64,000 nt of DNA, taken from assembly GCF_918741275.1 (NCBI RefSeq), contig NZ_CAKKNA010000015.1, positions 1-64,000 of the forward strand. The letters are read 5' to 3'. Shown here in pieces: positions 9,620 through 18,873 of this stretch (positions are counted from its first letter, which is position 1; each line of letters begins with the position of its first letter). Source of the DNA: Bacillus sp. CECT 9360 (GTDB lineage: Bacteria > Bacillota > Bacilli > Bacillales > DSM-1321). The position numbers and the translations under genes are program-made. The notes under the pieces were generated by a model. The model was not told where the DNA came from, ran no database searches, and saw only the letters and a program-made list of their open reading frames with translations.

Positions 9620-11207
9620 CCAAACGCCCCCTTACTTTTGGAATAGCAATCGTGAAAACCGTTCCATCTCCCTCATTAGATGAATATGTAATAGATGCTC
9701 CCAAGCTTTCAATCGCATCCTGCACTAAACTCAACCCAATTCCCGCATTGCTTTTGCTGTCCTTCGTTGTAAATCCAGTCTGGAAAATACGTTCATAATC
9801 CTCTGGAGCAATCCCCTTCCCGTTATCTTCCACTTCTATAATCAGTTCTTTGCCGAGATCTGTCAAAAATAGAGAAACCTTTTTCTTTTCCTTTCCATTT
9901 TCCTGGACTGCCTCAAAAGCGTTATTGACCAGGTTTCCTATAATGGTCACTAACGTTTCCCTGCCTATTTCTGCCGGAACATCCTTGAAACTGCTCTCCC
10001 TATCTACAGTAAAATGAATTTTCAATTCACTGGCTAAACTCACTTTTCCTAAAATAAAGCCGGCTATGATCGGATCGGGAATTTCTTGCATTAAGAAATT
10101 TATGAATCCCTGCGCAACATCCACTTCTTTCGAAATGAATTCAATTGCCTCCTTGTATGAACCGAGTTGAATCAAACCGAGAAGGGTATAGAGTCGATTG
10201 GAATATTCATGGGTTTGGGCTCGGAGCCCTTCGGCGTATGATTTTATGTGAGACAATTCCTGAAGAAGATTTGAAAGCTCAGATTTATTCCTTAAGCTTG
10301 CAACAGCTCCTTTTACATGTCCGCGTTTATTTAAAATAGGAATCCGGTTGACCACGAAAACCTCGCCCTGAATCATAAATTCCCTGTCGTATTCAGCCTG
10401 TCCCGTTCTTACTACATCAACAAGATGTGTATCTTCAATGACGTCCTCGATTCGCTTTCCGCGAAGCAAAATATCATTTCGGATATGCAGGATTTGATGG
10501 GCCGTTTCATTTACTACGGTAATCCTTCCCTCATCATCTATTGCGATAATCCCTTCATGGATCGATTCAAGGATCGCGTGCTTCTCCTGGTACATCCAGG
10601 CGATTTCCTTCGGCTCAAGACCAAAGATTGCCTTTTTAATATTTAATGAGATTAATAAGGCAATCAAGATACCACCTAATAGGATAAAGAGTGTTGTGTA
10701 AAGAATTTTCCTCTGCAAACTTGAGACCTCTTCTTCAATATCTTTTTGCAAAAAACCGACGGAAACTACTCCAATGATTCGGCCATCTGATTGAATGGGT
10801 GCTTTCCCCCTAAGCGATGGACCCAATGTACCCGTGGACTCAGATATGATCGGTTCACCTTTAAATACTCTGCCATTGTCCCCGCCAACCATTTTTTGTC
10901 CAAGTCGTTCAGGATTCGGATGAGAGTAGCGAATTTCATTACGATTTCCAATTACGATAAATTCTGCTCCAATCTGCTTGCGGATTTTTTCTGCAATCGG
11001 CTGGATGGTACTGGCCGGGTTGTCCTCATTAAAGGCTTCCTTTATTTCAGGGATATGAGAGACGGACTGTGCTACCGATAAGGCTGTGTTACCTTTTTCC
11101 TTTTTCAGGCCGGATTCCAAAATATTGATAAAGGTTAATTCAAAAATGACTCCCATGAGAATAATTAACACACAGATGCCTGCCATTAACTTAGTATGTA
11201 GACGCAT
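9612..11207 (-). CDS. CitA/DcuS-type membrane sensor histidine kinase
   Basis: Sensor kinase of 531 residues. It has a transmembrane helix near 8-28, an extracytoplasmic PDC/CHASE-like sensor (about 30-165, with RYSHPNPERLGQKMVGGD typical of citrate/C4-dicarboxylate sensors), a second membrane helix (about 170-190), a PAS domain (about 205-320) and a SpoOB-type dimerisation region with the phosphorylated His in RAQTHEYSNRL. The HATPase domain shows N box GNLVNNAFEAV, DNGKGI and GIGLSLV. RBS GAGGTG precedes the ATG at 11207. It is paired with the overlapping response regulator and lies downstream of tctCBA, so it probably senses the transported tricarboxylate. Confidence 0.88.
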   Translation of the reverse strand: MRLHTKLMAGICVLIILMGVIFELTFINILESGLKKEKGNTALSVAQSVSHIPEIKEAFNEDNPASTIQPIAEKIRKQIGAEFIVIGNRNEIRYSHPNPERLGQKMVGGDNGRVFKGEPIISESTGTLGPSLRGKAPIQSDGRIIGVVSVGFLQKDIEEEVSSLQRKILYTTLFILLGGILIALLISLNIKKAIFGLEPKEIAWMYQEKHAILESIHEGIIAIDDEGRITVVNETAHQILHIRNDILLRGKRIEDVIEDTHLVDVVRTGQAEYDREFMIQGEVFVVNRIPILNKRGHVKGAVASLRNKSELSNLLQELSHIKSYAEGLRAQTHEYSNRLYTLLGLIQLGSYKEAIEFISKEVDVAQGFINFLMQEIPDPIIAGFILGKVSLASELKIHFTVDRESSFKDVPAEIGRETLVTIIGNLVNNAFEAVQENGKEKKKVSLFLTDLGKELIIEVEDNGKGIAPEDYERIFQTGFTTKDSKSNAGIGLSLVQDAIESLGASITYSSNEGDGTVFTIAIPKVRGRLDE

Positions 11208-11232
11208 TCAAACACCTCTTGTCAATCATATT

Positions 11233-11262
11233 AAAAAAAACTCCTCTACAAAAGGAGTTTTT
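11233..11262 (-). terminator. terminator between tctA and the kinase gene
   Basis: AAACTCC-TTTTGTAGA-GGAGTTT followed by T residues on the minus strand. It separates the transporter operon from the two-component genes and may allow partial read-through. Confidence 0.7.
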
Positions 11263-11287
11263 GAAATATTTTGTCGTGTCCGACTAC

Positions 11288-12814
11288 TTATCCTTCCACA
11301 TTAATGATGACATCCTTACCTTTCATTTTCATTAAGACCGGTATAAGCAGCCAAAGAATTGTGATGATCAAGAAAGCAAGTGATATCGGACGGGTGATAA
11401 ATAAGCTGTAATCACCATCTGAAATGGTCAGCGCCCGTCGGAAGTTATTCTCAATCATCGGACCCAAAACAAGACCGAGTACAAGAGGCGCGATCGGATA
11501 ATCATTTCTCGTTAAAAAATAGCCAAACAGCCCGCAAGCAAGAAGAAGCAGTAGATCATATGTGGAAACTTGTACGGCATATACTCCGAAAATGGAGATG
11601 GCAATAATGATAGGTATTAAAAATTGTTTCGGTGTTTGAATGATTTTTGCGAACACCTTTACCAGTGGTAAATTCAAAATTAAAAGCATGATGTTTCCAA
11701 TGAACATACTGGCGATCAAGCCCCAGGCAACCTGTGGATGGTCTTCGAATAATAATGGGCCCGGCTGGACGTTATACATCATAAGAGCACCCATGAGTAT
11801 CGCCGTTGTACCTGATCCCGGAATTCCCAGTGTCAATAAGGGAATCATCGCACCGCCCGAAGCCGCGTTATTGGCCGATTCAGGTGCGGCTACCCCGGCA
11901 ATCGTACCGGTACCAAACTTCGAAGGATTTTTTGAAAGCCTTTTTTCTGTTAAGTAAGAGAAGAAAGAAGCCAATGTCGCACCCGCACCTGGCAGAATCC
12001 CTATAAAGAAACCAAGGAGGGATCCGCGGGCAATGGGCCCGACCGATTCTTTTAATTCCTCTTTCGACGGCAGCAAATTATTAATTTTCGCTATCTCATT
12101 GTCTTCCTCTTCTTTTTCCAATATCGTCTTGAATACTTCACCAAGAGCAAACAATCCAACGGCAATCGTTAAGAATTCAATTCCCTGATAAAGCCAGGGC
12201 ACATCAAAGGTAAAACGAGCAATTCCAGAAACGTTGTCAATTCCAATCGTACCTAGCAATAAACCGCAGATCGTCATGATCAATGCTTTCGTCACTGACT
12301 TGCCCGCCAACCCGCTGACAGCAGCCAAGCCTAAGAGCATGAGCGAAAAATACTCCGCAGGACCGAACTTTAATGCTACACTCGATAAAGGCCGGGCTAA
12401 TGCGATCAACGCTAACAGTGTAACGATCCCGGCAACAAAAGAACCGATTGCGGCAATGGAGAGTGCACTACCGGCTCTTCCCTTCTTCGCCATCTGATAG
12501 CCATCCAATGTTGTAACAACAGACGAGGATTCCCCAGGGGTATTTAATAGAATCGACGTTGTCGAACCTCCATACATCGCCCCGTAATAAACACCGGCAA
12601 GAAGAATAATCGCACTCGCTGCTGCCTGTTCAGGCGGCAGACCGCCCGTAATGGAAGCCGTGACCGGAATCAGCAGGGCCACACCGCTCATTGGTCCGAT
12701 ACCCGGTAGGACGCCGACAGCCGTTCCTATTAGAACTCCAACAAATGCAAAAATCAGGTTATACCATATGAGAGCCGTACCAAACCCATCCATTAAATAA
12801 CTGAGTGTACTCAT
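11288..12814 (-). CDS. tctA: tripartite tricarboxylate transporter large membrane subunit TctA
   Basis: Polytopic inner-membrane protein of 508 residues with about 12 hydrophobic helices, the channel-forming subunit of a tripartite tricarboxylate (TTT) transporter. Family signatures include GTAVGVLPGIGPMSGVALLIP near residue 30, YGAMYGGSTTSILLNTPGE near 80 and APESANNAASGGAMIPLLTLGIPG near 310-335. It is the third gene of a tctC-tctB-tctA operon, 18 bp after tctB, with GGAGGGAG upstream. A hairpin terminator follows. Substrate is probably citrate or a related carboxylate taken up with Na+ or H+, inferred from the CitST-like regulators. Confidence 0.92.
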   Translation of the reverse strand: MSTLSYLMDGFGTALIWYNLIFAFVGVLIGTAVGVLPGIGPMSGVALLIPVTASITGGLPPEQAAASAIILLAGVYYGAMYGGSTTSILLNTPGESSSVVTTLDGYQMAKKGRAGSALSIAAIGSFVAGIVTLLALIALARPLSSVALKFGPAEYFSLMLLGLAAVSGLAGKSVTKALIMTICGLLLGTIGIDNVSGIARFTFDVPWLYQGIEFLTIAVGLFALGEVFKTILEKEEEDNEIAKINNLLPSKEELKESVGPIARGSLLGFFIGILPGAGATLASFFSYLTEKRLSKNPSKFGTGTIAGVAAPESANNAASGGAMIPLLTLGIPGSGTTAILMGALMMYNVQPGPLLFEDHPQVAWGLIASMFIGNIMLLILNLPLVKVFAKIIQTPKQFLIPIIIAISIFGVYAVQVSTYDLLLLLACGLFGYFLTRNDYPIAPLVLGLVLGPMIENNFRRALTISDGDYSLFITRPISLAFLIITILWLLIPVLMKMKGKDVIINVEG

Positions 12815-12832
12815 GATTCATCTCCCTCCAAA

Positions 12833-13294
12833 CTAAAACCAGACTGGCCAGCCGGGCAGAGTTCCTTTTAAAATATTTACGAAAAGATAATAGACTATGC
12901 CTGAAAAAGAGGCAGCAATTACAAGTGATTTTATCCACTTCGTTCTTTCCATTGTTTGAAAGCAAATAAACAGATAGATGAATGTCGTAATCACATATCC
13001 AATCGTTTCTAACGTGAGAATGTAAGCAAGCGTTGTGGTAAATATGATCAAAAACGGCTTGTGTTGCAGCTTTTCTTTAGAGCCTCCTGCTTGCTTTTGG
13101 AAGCGGAATGTCTCATAAAATAAACGGATGCTTAATAGAACCAGCAGAATGCCAAGAAAAAAAGGAAATATATCCGGTCCTACTTCACTTCCATAAGCGG
13201 AGCTCGCAATCTGCCTGCTGCCGATTATAAAAAGCAGACCAATAGCCAAGAACAAAACCGCTGCAATGCGATCGAATCTGATGTCCATCCACAT
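12833..13294 (-). CDS. tctB: tripartite tricarboxylate transporter small membrane subunit TctB
   Basis: Small membrane protein of 153 residues with four hydrophobic segments (near residues 10-30, 40-58, 80-110 and 120-140), matching the TctB/DUF1468 family by size, position and the GSRQIASSAYGSEVGPDIFPF region after the first helix. It sits between tctC and tctA. The start is either the ATG at 13294 or a second ATG two codons later, which has better spacing from AAAGGATGA. Confidence 0.85.
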   Translation of the reverse strand: MWMDIRFDRIAAVLFLAIGLLFIIGSRQIASSAYGSEVGPDIFPFFLGILLVLLSIRLFYETFRFQKQAGGSKEKLQHKPFLIIFTTTLAYILTLETIGYVITTFIYLFICFQTMERTKWIKSLVIAASFSGIVYYLFVNILKGTLPGWPVWF

Positions 13295-13345
13295 TCATCC
13301 TTTCTAAACAGATGAGAAGGAGTGTTTCACTCCTTCCCGAATCTA

Positions 13346-14368
13346 TTACTTTTCCATACCCAAAGCTTCTAATAGTTGCTGTACTTGTGTTTCCTGCTCA
13401 TGTAAAAACTTTTTGAAATCTGCGCTATTTTTATATTCCATTTCCCAGCCTTGAGTCTCGACTTCTTTTTTCCATTCAGGGGATGCAGCAAGCTTTTCGA
13501 TCGTTTTTTCCCAATATGTTTTTGCTTCGTCAGACATTTTTTCAGGACCAAACACACCGCGCCAAATTGTGAATTCAGCGTCCACACCTTGTTCCTTAGC
13601 TGTAGGAATATCTTTAAATGTTTCTATACGTTCAGGTGATGTGATTGCCAGAACCCGTACCTTGCCCGCCTTCAAAAACTCATTGACACTGGATGCATCT
13701 GTACCGATTACATCAGCGTTTCCTCCAAGCAATGCCGTAATCGCTTCACCGCCGCCATCATAAGAAACATATTTAATTTTAGTTGGATCGACGCCGTATT
13801 CATAAGCCGGTAAAATGGAGATCAAATGATCCATTGAGCCTGGAGCAGAGCCCCCTGCAAAGGTAAGCTTACGCGGATCTTTTTTGACTTCCTCCAATAC
13901 CGATTTCAGATCCTTGAATTTCGAATCTGCTTTGACGACAATCGCCCCGTAATCTTTTGTCAACTGTGCCAAAGGAGTTGTATTTTTATGTCCATAAGGG
14001 CTGTTTCCTTCTTTTTTCAAATTATTAATGACGATTGGTGGTGAGTTGACCAACAGCCTGGCGTTGTTTTGTACATCCTGGGTCGCATACTCCGCCATAA
14101 AAACGGCTCCCCCACCGCCAGGTTTGTTCTCAACCGTCAATGGCTGATCCACCAGCTTTGTTTCACTCAATACTTTTGTGAATGAACGGGCTGTCAAATC
14201 CCAGCCACCCCCCGCTCCAGAAGGTGCTACAACTGCAATCGCCTTGTTTGGGTAACCAGTACTTTCCACTTTTTTTTCACCGCCGGATGTTTCACTCCCG
14301 CATGCGGTTAGACTCAATGCCAACACACCGGCACCCATTATTGTCGAAAACCTTTTAATAGAAATCAT
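13346..14368 (-). CDS. tctC: tricarboxylate-binding lipoprotein TctC
   Basis: Substrate-binding protein of the TTT family (Bug/TctC fold), 340 residues, exported as a lipoprotein: the signal MISIKRFSTIMGAGVLALSL ends in a lipobox LTAC-G. The body has family features such as YPNKAIAVVAPSGAGGGWDLTAR, the VENKPGGGG motif and TFAGGSAPGSMDHL. The ATG at 14368 is preceded by AAGGGGG at ideal spacing; a longer in-frame reading upstream lacks one. It is the first gene of tctCBA and carries a CcpA-type site just upstream of its start. Confidence 0.92.
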   Translation of the reverse strand: MISIKRFSTIMGAGVLALSLTACGSETSGGEKKVESTGYPNKAIAVVAPSGAGGGWDLTARSFTKVLSETKLVDQPLTVENKPGGGGAVFMAEYATQDVQNNARLLVNSPPIVINNLKKEGNSPYGHKNTTPLAQLTKDYGAIVVKADSKFKDLKSVLEEVKKDPRKLTFAGGSAPGSMDHLISILPAYEYGVDPTKIKYVSYDGGGEAITALLGGNADVIGTDASSVNEFLKAGKVRVLAITSPERIETFKDIPTAKEQGVDAEFTIWRGVFGPEKMSDEAKTYWEKTIEKLAASPEWKKEVETQGWEMEYKNSADFKKFLHEQETQVQQLLEALGMEK

Positions 14369-14380
14369 GTAAATCCCCCT

Positions 14381-14394
14381 TGTAAGCGTTTTCT
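14381..14394 (-). promoter_or_regulatory. CcpA catabolite-responsive element (cre) upstream of tctC
   Basis: On the plus strand TGTAAGCGTTTTCT fits the cre consensus TGNAANCGNWNNCW at every fixed position. It lies 13 bp upstream of the tctC start codon, probably within the transcribed leader, where bound CcpA would act as a roadblock. Glucose repression of citrate-type uptake is expected physiologically. Confidence 0.65.
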
Positions 14395-14496
14395 CAATTT
14401 TACATAAATAAAAGCGATTTACTAGATTATCCAATTAAACTCCAATAAAAATATTAAACACATTTTGTTCATAAAGTTTATGGTTTGGAAAAACAG

Positions 14497-14534
14497 TAAA
14501 AAATAGCAGGGATAATGACCCCCACTATTTTTAG
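14497..14534. terminator. terminator-like hairpin in the divergent tctC/rpiA gap
   Basis: AAAAATAG and CTATTTTT arms enclose GGG...CCC. It is symmetric enough to act on either strand. It is unusual because the flanking genes diverge, so no annotated gene ends here. Confidence 0.45.
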
Positions 14535-14636
14535 ATTTTGAATAATTACGTATTTAGTATTTTTCGCATAAAATATATTGTGCTTATCCAGAAATGAAAG
14601 TAAAGAAAAAGATATTCCCCTTCTCTTTAGGTAAAC

Positions 14637-14642
14637 TATAAT
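14637..14642 (+). promoter_or_regulatory. probable -10 box of rpiA
   Basis: Consensus TATAAT 28 bp before the rpiA start codon. No convincing -35 hexamer is seen 17 bp upstream. Confidence 0.4.
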
Positions 14643-14669
14643 AAGACATTTACAAAGGTGGGTTGCGGG

Positions 14670-15350
14670 ATGGACACATTGGAAGGCAATAAAAAAATAG
14701 CTGGTGAAAAAGCAGCAGACTTTGTCCAGGATGGAATGATAATAGGATTGGGAACAGGTTCAACTGTGTACTGGACAATAAAAAAAATCGCTGAACGAAT
14801 TAAAGGGGGTTTACGGGTAAAAGGTATCCCATCATCCAGCAATACGGAGAGATGGGCCATTGAGTTTGGCATCCCATTAACCGACTTTTCTGAAGTACAG
14901 AATCTTGACTTAACAATAGACGGCGCTGACGAAATCGACCCAAATTTTAACCTTATTAAGGGCGGAGGAGGTGCTCTTTTAAGGGAGAAAATAGTAAGCA
15001 TTTCGTCAAAAGAGCTAATCATTGTCGCGGACGATTCAAAAATAGTTTCACAATTGGGTAATTTTCCTCTACCTGTTGAAGTTGTTCCATTTGGCTGGGA
15101 AATTACCGCTCAAAAAATAGCTCAGCTTGGGTGCTCCCCCGCACTAAGAATGAAAGATGATAGGATCTTCAGCACAGATAACGGAAATTATATTTTGGAT
15201 TGTACATTCGAGTCTATTCCGGATCCAGAGATGACACATAATCATCTGAAACTGATAGTTGGTGTAGTAGAAACCGGATTATTTATTGGAATGGCTGACA
15301 AAGTGATTATAGGGGAATCTAATGAAGTAACGATACTCAAAAAGAAATAA
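14670..15350 (+). CDS. rpiA: ribose-5-phosphate isomerase A
   Basis: Interconverts ribose-5-phosphate and ribulose-5-phosphate in the non-oxidative pentose phosphate pathway; cytosolic. The 226-residue product has the RpiA motifs GLGTGSTVYWTI (phosphate loop, about 25-36), IPSSSNTE, DLTIDGADEID (with catalytic acid residues) and KGGGGALLREKIV. The length is normal. The ATG at 14670 is preceded by AAAGGTGGG; an in-frame GTG four codons earlier overlaps that site. It also matters to the RuMP-type hxlAB genes at 32.6 kb, which draw on ribulose-5-phosphate. It is a single-gene unit with its own terminator. Confidence 0.93.
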   Translation: MDTLEGNKKIAGEKAADFVQDGMIIGLGTGSTVYWTIKKIAERIKGGLRVKGIPSSSNTERWAIEFGIPLTDFSEVQNLDLTIDGADEIDPNFNLIKGGGGALLREKIVSISSKELIIVADDSKIVSQLGNFPLPVEVVPFGWEITAQKIAQLGCSPALRMKDDRIFSTDNGNYILDCTFESIPDPEMTHNHLKLIVGVVETGLFIGMADKVIIGESNEVTILKKK

Positions 15351-15373
15351 GAAATTCCCTATTAATAATAGAT

Positions 15374-15414
15374 CAGCTGGTTATCAAAAAAAGATAACCA
15401 GCTGACTCTGTTTT
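15374..15414 (+). terminator. terminator of rpiA
   Basis: CAGCTGGTTATC/GATAACCAGCTG 12-bp perfect stem around AAAAAAA, then ACTCTGTTTT. Confidence 0.7.
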
Positions 15415-15432
15415 AAAACGCTTACAGAAAAC

Positions 15433-16431
15433 TTATTTAATCACTGCAGATTTCAGCTTTTCTGTTTGCACATTCATTTTTTCTATTGCTTCATTATATT
15501 CTTTTTCCAGTTCAGCTATAATGCCTTCAGCTGTATCGATCTGGTTGATCGCTCCTACCCCATGTCCGGCAGACCAGATATCTTTCCAAGCTTTGGCGTT
15601 AGTCTCCTTTTGCATGCTGTCAAATTCAACTTTGTCCTTCTTTTGCAATTCGGCCGGATCTAGTCCGTTCTTTACGATGCTTGGTATGAGCATATTCGCG
15701 TTAACGCCGGAGAATGCGTTTGTGAGGATGATGTCCTCTTGATTCGAATCTACAAGCATTTGACGATACTCTTCATTTGCCATACTTTCTTTTGCCACGA
15801 TGAAGCGCGTTCCCATATATGCGAGGTCCGCACCAGCGGCCTGCGCTGCCAGTATGCTTTTTCCTGTTGAAATCGCTCCGGCAAGGATAATGATTCCATC
15901 CCAGAATGTTCGAACGCTGTCAACGAATGCAAAACCATTCAGATTCCCCGCATGTCCGCCTGCTCCTGATGCAACAAGAATTAACCCATCTACCCCAGCT
16001 TCAGCCGCCTTCTTAGCAAATTTGACGTCACTAACATCCGAAAAAACAAGGCCACCATAGCTATGTACAATATCGACGACAGCTCTCGGACTTCCAAGTG
16101 AAGTAATAACCAGCTGCGGCTGGTGTTTTTTCACCAAATCCAACTCTTCCTGTAATCTGCTATAAGAACTGTGAACGACCATGTTTATCGCCCATGGCGC
16201 AATCTTCCGCTCTGGTTCTTTCTCTCGTGCAGCGGCAAGTTTATCGTTTAACTCACCCATCCATTGATCAAGTACCTCGATTGGACGTGCATTTGGGGAA
16301 GGGAATGAACCAATCACACCATTCATACAAACAGCTTCTACCAATTCAGGACCCGACACGAGAAACATCGGCGCTGAAATAGCGGGTAATCTAAGCTGCC
16401 CCCACCATTCTTCCGGTATCGTTTTACTCAA
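15433..16431 (-). CDS. nitronate monooxygenase (NPD family flavoprotein)
   Basis: FMN-dependent TIM-barrel enzyme that oxidises toxic alkyl nitronates such as propionate 3-nitronate. LRLPAISAPMFLVSGPEL opens the barrel. GLILVASGAGGHAGN carries the conserved GAGGHAG phosphate-binding segment and catalytic His, ILAGAISTGKSILAAQAAGADLAYMGTRF follows, and SAGHGVGAI lies near the end. I prefer the TTG at 16431 (SKTIPEEWW...), which has GTGAGGCG upstream, over a GTG at 16476. About 332 residues, near the family norm. Substrate range is uncertain, as this family is often over-annotated. Monocistronic. Confidence 0.85.
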   Translation of the reverse strand: MSKTIPEEWWGQLRLPAISAPMFLVSGPELVEAVCMNGVIGSFPSPNARPIEVLDQWMGELNDKLAAAREKEPERKIAPWAINMVVHSSYSRLQEELDLVKKHQPQLVITSLGSPRAVVDIVHSYGGLVFSDVSDVKFAKKAAEAGVDGLILVASGAGGHAGNLNGFAFVDSVRTFWDGIIILAGAISTGKSILAAQAAGADLAYMGTRFIVAKESMANEEYRQMLVDSNQEDIILTNAFSGVNANMLIPSIVKNGLDPAELQKKDKVEFDSMQKETNAKAWKDIWSAGHGVGAINQIDTAEGIIAELEKEYNEAIEKMNVQTEKLKSAVIK

Positions 16432-16544
16432 CAAAAACGCCTCACTTCCGTACAGAATTTTCAGAATATGAATCACTATTCATTTTACTCCCGAAGAGGC
16501 GATTATTCAAGTTTTTCCTTCTATATATTACTTGTCTCGAAATC

Positions 16545-16573
16545 AAAAAAAACCGCTAATATTTTAACGGTTT
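16545..16573 (-). terminator. terminator of the HAD phosphatase gene
   Basis: AAACCG and CGGTTT arms around TTAAAATATTAG; TTTTTTTT follows on the minus strand. Confidence 0.7.
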
Positions 16574-16591
16574 CATCGATTATCTATGCTT

Positions 16592-17332
16592 TTATTTTTC
16601 CAGCACCCATTTTTGGATGGCCTTTGCCACTCCGTTATTGTTATTCGTCTCGGTAACCCAATCCGCTGTTTCCTTCACGATATCCTGGGCATTTCCCATT
16701 GCTACCCCAAGACCCGCTTCCTTAATCATGGCGATGTCATTCAGGCTGTCGCCTACCGCCATAACCTCATCCATCCTTAAATCCAGGAAGCCGCATACCT
16801 TTTCAATCGCCTTGGCTTTATTTATTCCCACGGCATTGGCTTCGATATTCGTCGGACTTGAATTGCTAATCTCAAGGTTGCCGTTCTCTCTTAGCATCGT
16901 TAAGATTTCTTCTCGGATTTTATCGTCTTCTATATTAAACCCGAACTTCAGCCATTGATAGGATGGAATGTCTTCGGGCATTTCTCCCCGCCAAACCCGA
17001 TCACTGCTCGTTGCCCAGAAATCCGTCTTGTGCTTTTGGCTTAAATCCCACATCCATTGGATCAGTTCGGCACCGACGATGTTCCTCTCAACCAGTTCCC
17101 CGGTCGGATCAAATATTTCGCTGCCATTTACCGTAATCAGATAAGAGGATAGCTCGAGTGATTTTGCGATCTCACTGCATGACGCATAAGCGCGTCCAGT
17201 ACTTAGCAAAACTTTGACGCCCTTTTGTTCCGCCTCTCTGATTGCTGCTTTGTTCGCCTCAGACACCTTGCCTTCTTCGTTCAATAACGTCCCGTCCATA
17301 TCAAGGGCAATTAGTTTTATTTCTTTGTTCAT
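16592..17332 (-). CDS. Cof-type HAD family sugar-phosphatase
   Basis: Haloacid-dehalogenase hydrolase of 246 residues, class IIB cap (Cof/YwpJ/YkrA group), cytosolic, probably a Mg2+-dependent sugar-phosphate or flavin-nucleotide phosphatase. Motif I is LDMDGTLLN (nucleophile Asp), motif II LLSTGR, motif III a Lys in KAIEKVCG and motif IV VGDSLNDIAMI. The ATG at 17332 is chosen; a TTG eight codons earlier is possible and overlaps the nearest AGG-rich site. Substrate cannot be told from sequence. Confidence 0.85.
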   Translation of the reverse strand: MNKEIKLIALDMDGTLLNEEGKVSEANKAAIREAEQKGVKVLLSTGRAYASCSEIAKSLELSSYLITVNGSEIFDPTGELVERNIVGAELIQWMWDLSQKHKTDFWATSSDRVWRGEMPEDIPSYQWLKFGFNIEDDKIREEILTMLRENGNLEISNSSPTNIEANAVGINKAKAIEKVCGFLDLRMDEVMAVGDSLNDIAMIKEAGLGVAMGNAQDIVKETADWVTETNNNNGVAKAIQKWVLEK

Positions 17333-17532
17333 GATGTAATTCAGCCTGCCTTTCAAATTCGTCCATTAGTTATACTGTAACAAAATAAAGACTGAATGGA
17401 AAATGGTTGGCTTGGTATGTTTGAGAGACGGGCACCGCAGTTAAATTAGTGACTAATAAATAATAATTCGCTTAAAGCTTAAAAAACAGAAGAAATCCAC
17501 CCGATAATCTGGTGGATTAATCTATATTTAGT

Positions 17533-18140
17533 TTATTTAGTAGTTGGTCTTAATTCATCAGTTGAATAAGGTGTATGCTTTGCGACTTTATCTAGAGGCA
17601 TACCACTTTCTAGGAAACTTTTGACTCGGTATCTACTGCATCTTTTAGTCTGCTATTTTCATCCAAGAGTGCCTTTTCTCTAAGCCCGTATTCTCTTCGG
17701 GTTCCAGGATCCGAGCTTAATTTTGCTAATTTTTGTTCAGCTTTACCAGTCATCATATCCATGCTAACGACTTCCATTAGCTTTTCTTGCGAAATATCAT
17801 CTTTTAAAAATAATACATATCTGTGCAGGGAAATATTCTTATCATATTCTATTTGCTCGAACTTAGGAAATTCTAAAAAAAATGAATTTCCATCAAGTCT
17901 GTTAAAGGATTTTTCGAATGAACCTCTTGAATTTGATGTGTTTTAGTGAAAATTTTCATTCCTTAATTCCGCTAATTTAAATGCGAGTATATTGATAGAA
18001 ACCGTCCGTTTGAGCATTTGATAGTTGTCACCGGCCTCTAAACCTTCTACAAAAAGTTAGGACGTATAAAAGAGGATTCGGGGAACCATGTTGTTTTGAT
18101 CCAATAGCTGAACTTCAATATCCAACAAATGCAACATATA
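17533..18140 (-). pseudogene. decayed Rpn/PD-(D/E)XK nuclease family transposase
   Basis: Reading the minus strand, blocks typical of the Rpn (YhgA-like, PD-(D/E)XK 'transposase') family appear in order but in different frames. They are LLDIEVQLLDQNNMVPR (the nuclease E-x-Q motif), LEAGDNYQMLKRTVSINIL, LEFPKFEQIEYDKN, LMEVVSMDMM, KLSSDPGTRREYGLREKA and a C-terminal FLESGMPLDKVAKH ending DELRPTTK. At least three frameshifts or stops separate them, and the N-terminal about 40 codons are missing. These genes promote RecA-independent recombination when intact. Here it is a relic filling what would otherwise be a 980-bp gap. A weak hairpin (17493-17524) follows it. Confidence 0.6.
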
Positions 18141-18256
18141 CAATAAATCCAACAAAAATGGTTGTCTTTATAGGATTAATTCATTGAATCAAAACTCTAT
18201 ATAACTTTTTATTTCAAACTTTATCGATAGATTCTTTCGCTTAAATCCACTAAAAC

Positions 18257-18306
18257 AAAAAAACACCCGCTACCAACAACCTAAAAAGGTTGTTGGTAGC
18301 GGGTGC
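18257..18306 (-). terminator. terminator of the formate dehydrogenase operon
   Basis: CACCCGCTACCAACAACC and its exact complement flank TTTTT; a T tract follows on the minus strand. One of the longest perfect stems in the window. Confidence 0.9.
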
Positions 18307-18312
18307 ATTTCA

Positions 18313-18873
18313 TTAATCTCTTTCATGCATACCGTGTTTTTCACGTGGCATTTGCTGCTGGATTTGCTTCTCGGGAGGCTGGGTCGTCCGCTCAAGACCT
18401 TCTGTATCCTCGCCCATTCCTTTTAGAAAGTTGAGCAATAAGGATACCGATTTGTTTATTTCAGGGTCTTTTAAAGATCTGGCAAAATCAAAATAGCCGA
18501 CGGAATCTTCATTATCTTTCGTTTCTGCCACTCTGGCGATACCTGAATTGATCTTCAATATAAACGGTTCAAGCTGTTGGACATTGAGCGTGCCGAGCAG
18601 ACCACCCATTAATAATAGATTCTTCAGCAAATTGGTCGTCTCAGGCGTGTCGGCCGTTTTGACGAGGACATCCAAGACCTTATCCCCCTGGCCGAACAAT
18701 CCATTTAACAATGAGAGTACACCGCGATCTTGCATATGACCCAAAACTTGAAGTGATTCAAGAATGGCTTCCTTATTTTTGATGAGCGCATCTTCTACTT
18801 GAAGTAAATCTTTCCTTCTTTGATCCTCTTCGCTAATCTCGATTCTTTGGATTTGTTTAATCGCTTTAGCCAT
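18313..18873 (-). CDS. DUF1641 protein, formate dehydrogenase partner (YjgD/YrhD-like)
   Basis: Soluble protein of 186 residues with a DUF1641 core (about 40-145: [30 protein letters not shown], then [13 protein letters not shown]). Such proteins are encoded directly after the large formate dehydrogenase subunit in Bacillus (yjgCD, yrhED). It overlaps fdhF by 8 bp, so the two are translationally coupled and probably form a complex or share a maturation role. The biochemical role is not established to my knowledge. Confidence 0.85.
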   Translation of the reverse strand: MAKAIKQIQRIEISEEDQRRKDLLQVEDALIKNKEAILESLQVLGHMQDRGVLSLLNGLFGQGDKVLDVLVKTADTPETTNLLKNLLLMGGLLGTLNVQQLEPFILKINSGIARVAETKDNEDSVGYFDFARSLKDPEINKSVSLLLNFLKGMGEDTEGLERTTQPPEKQIQQQMPREKHGMHERD

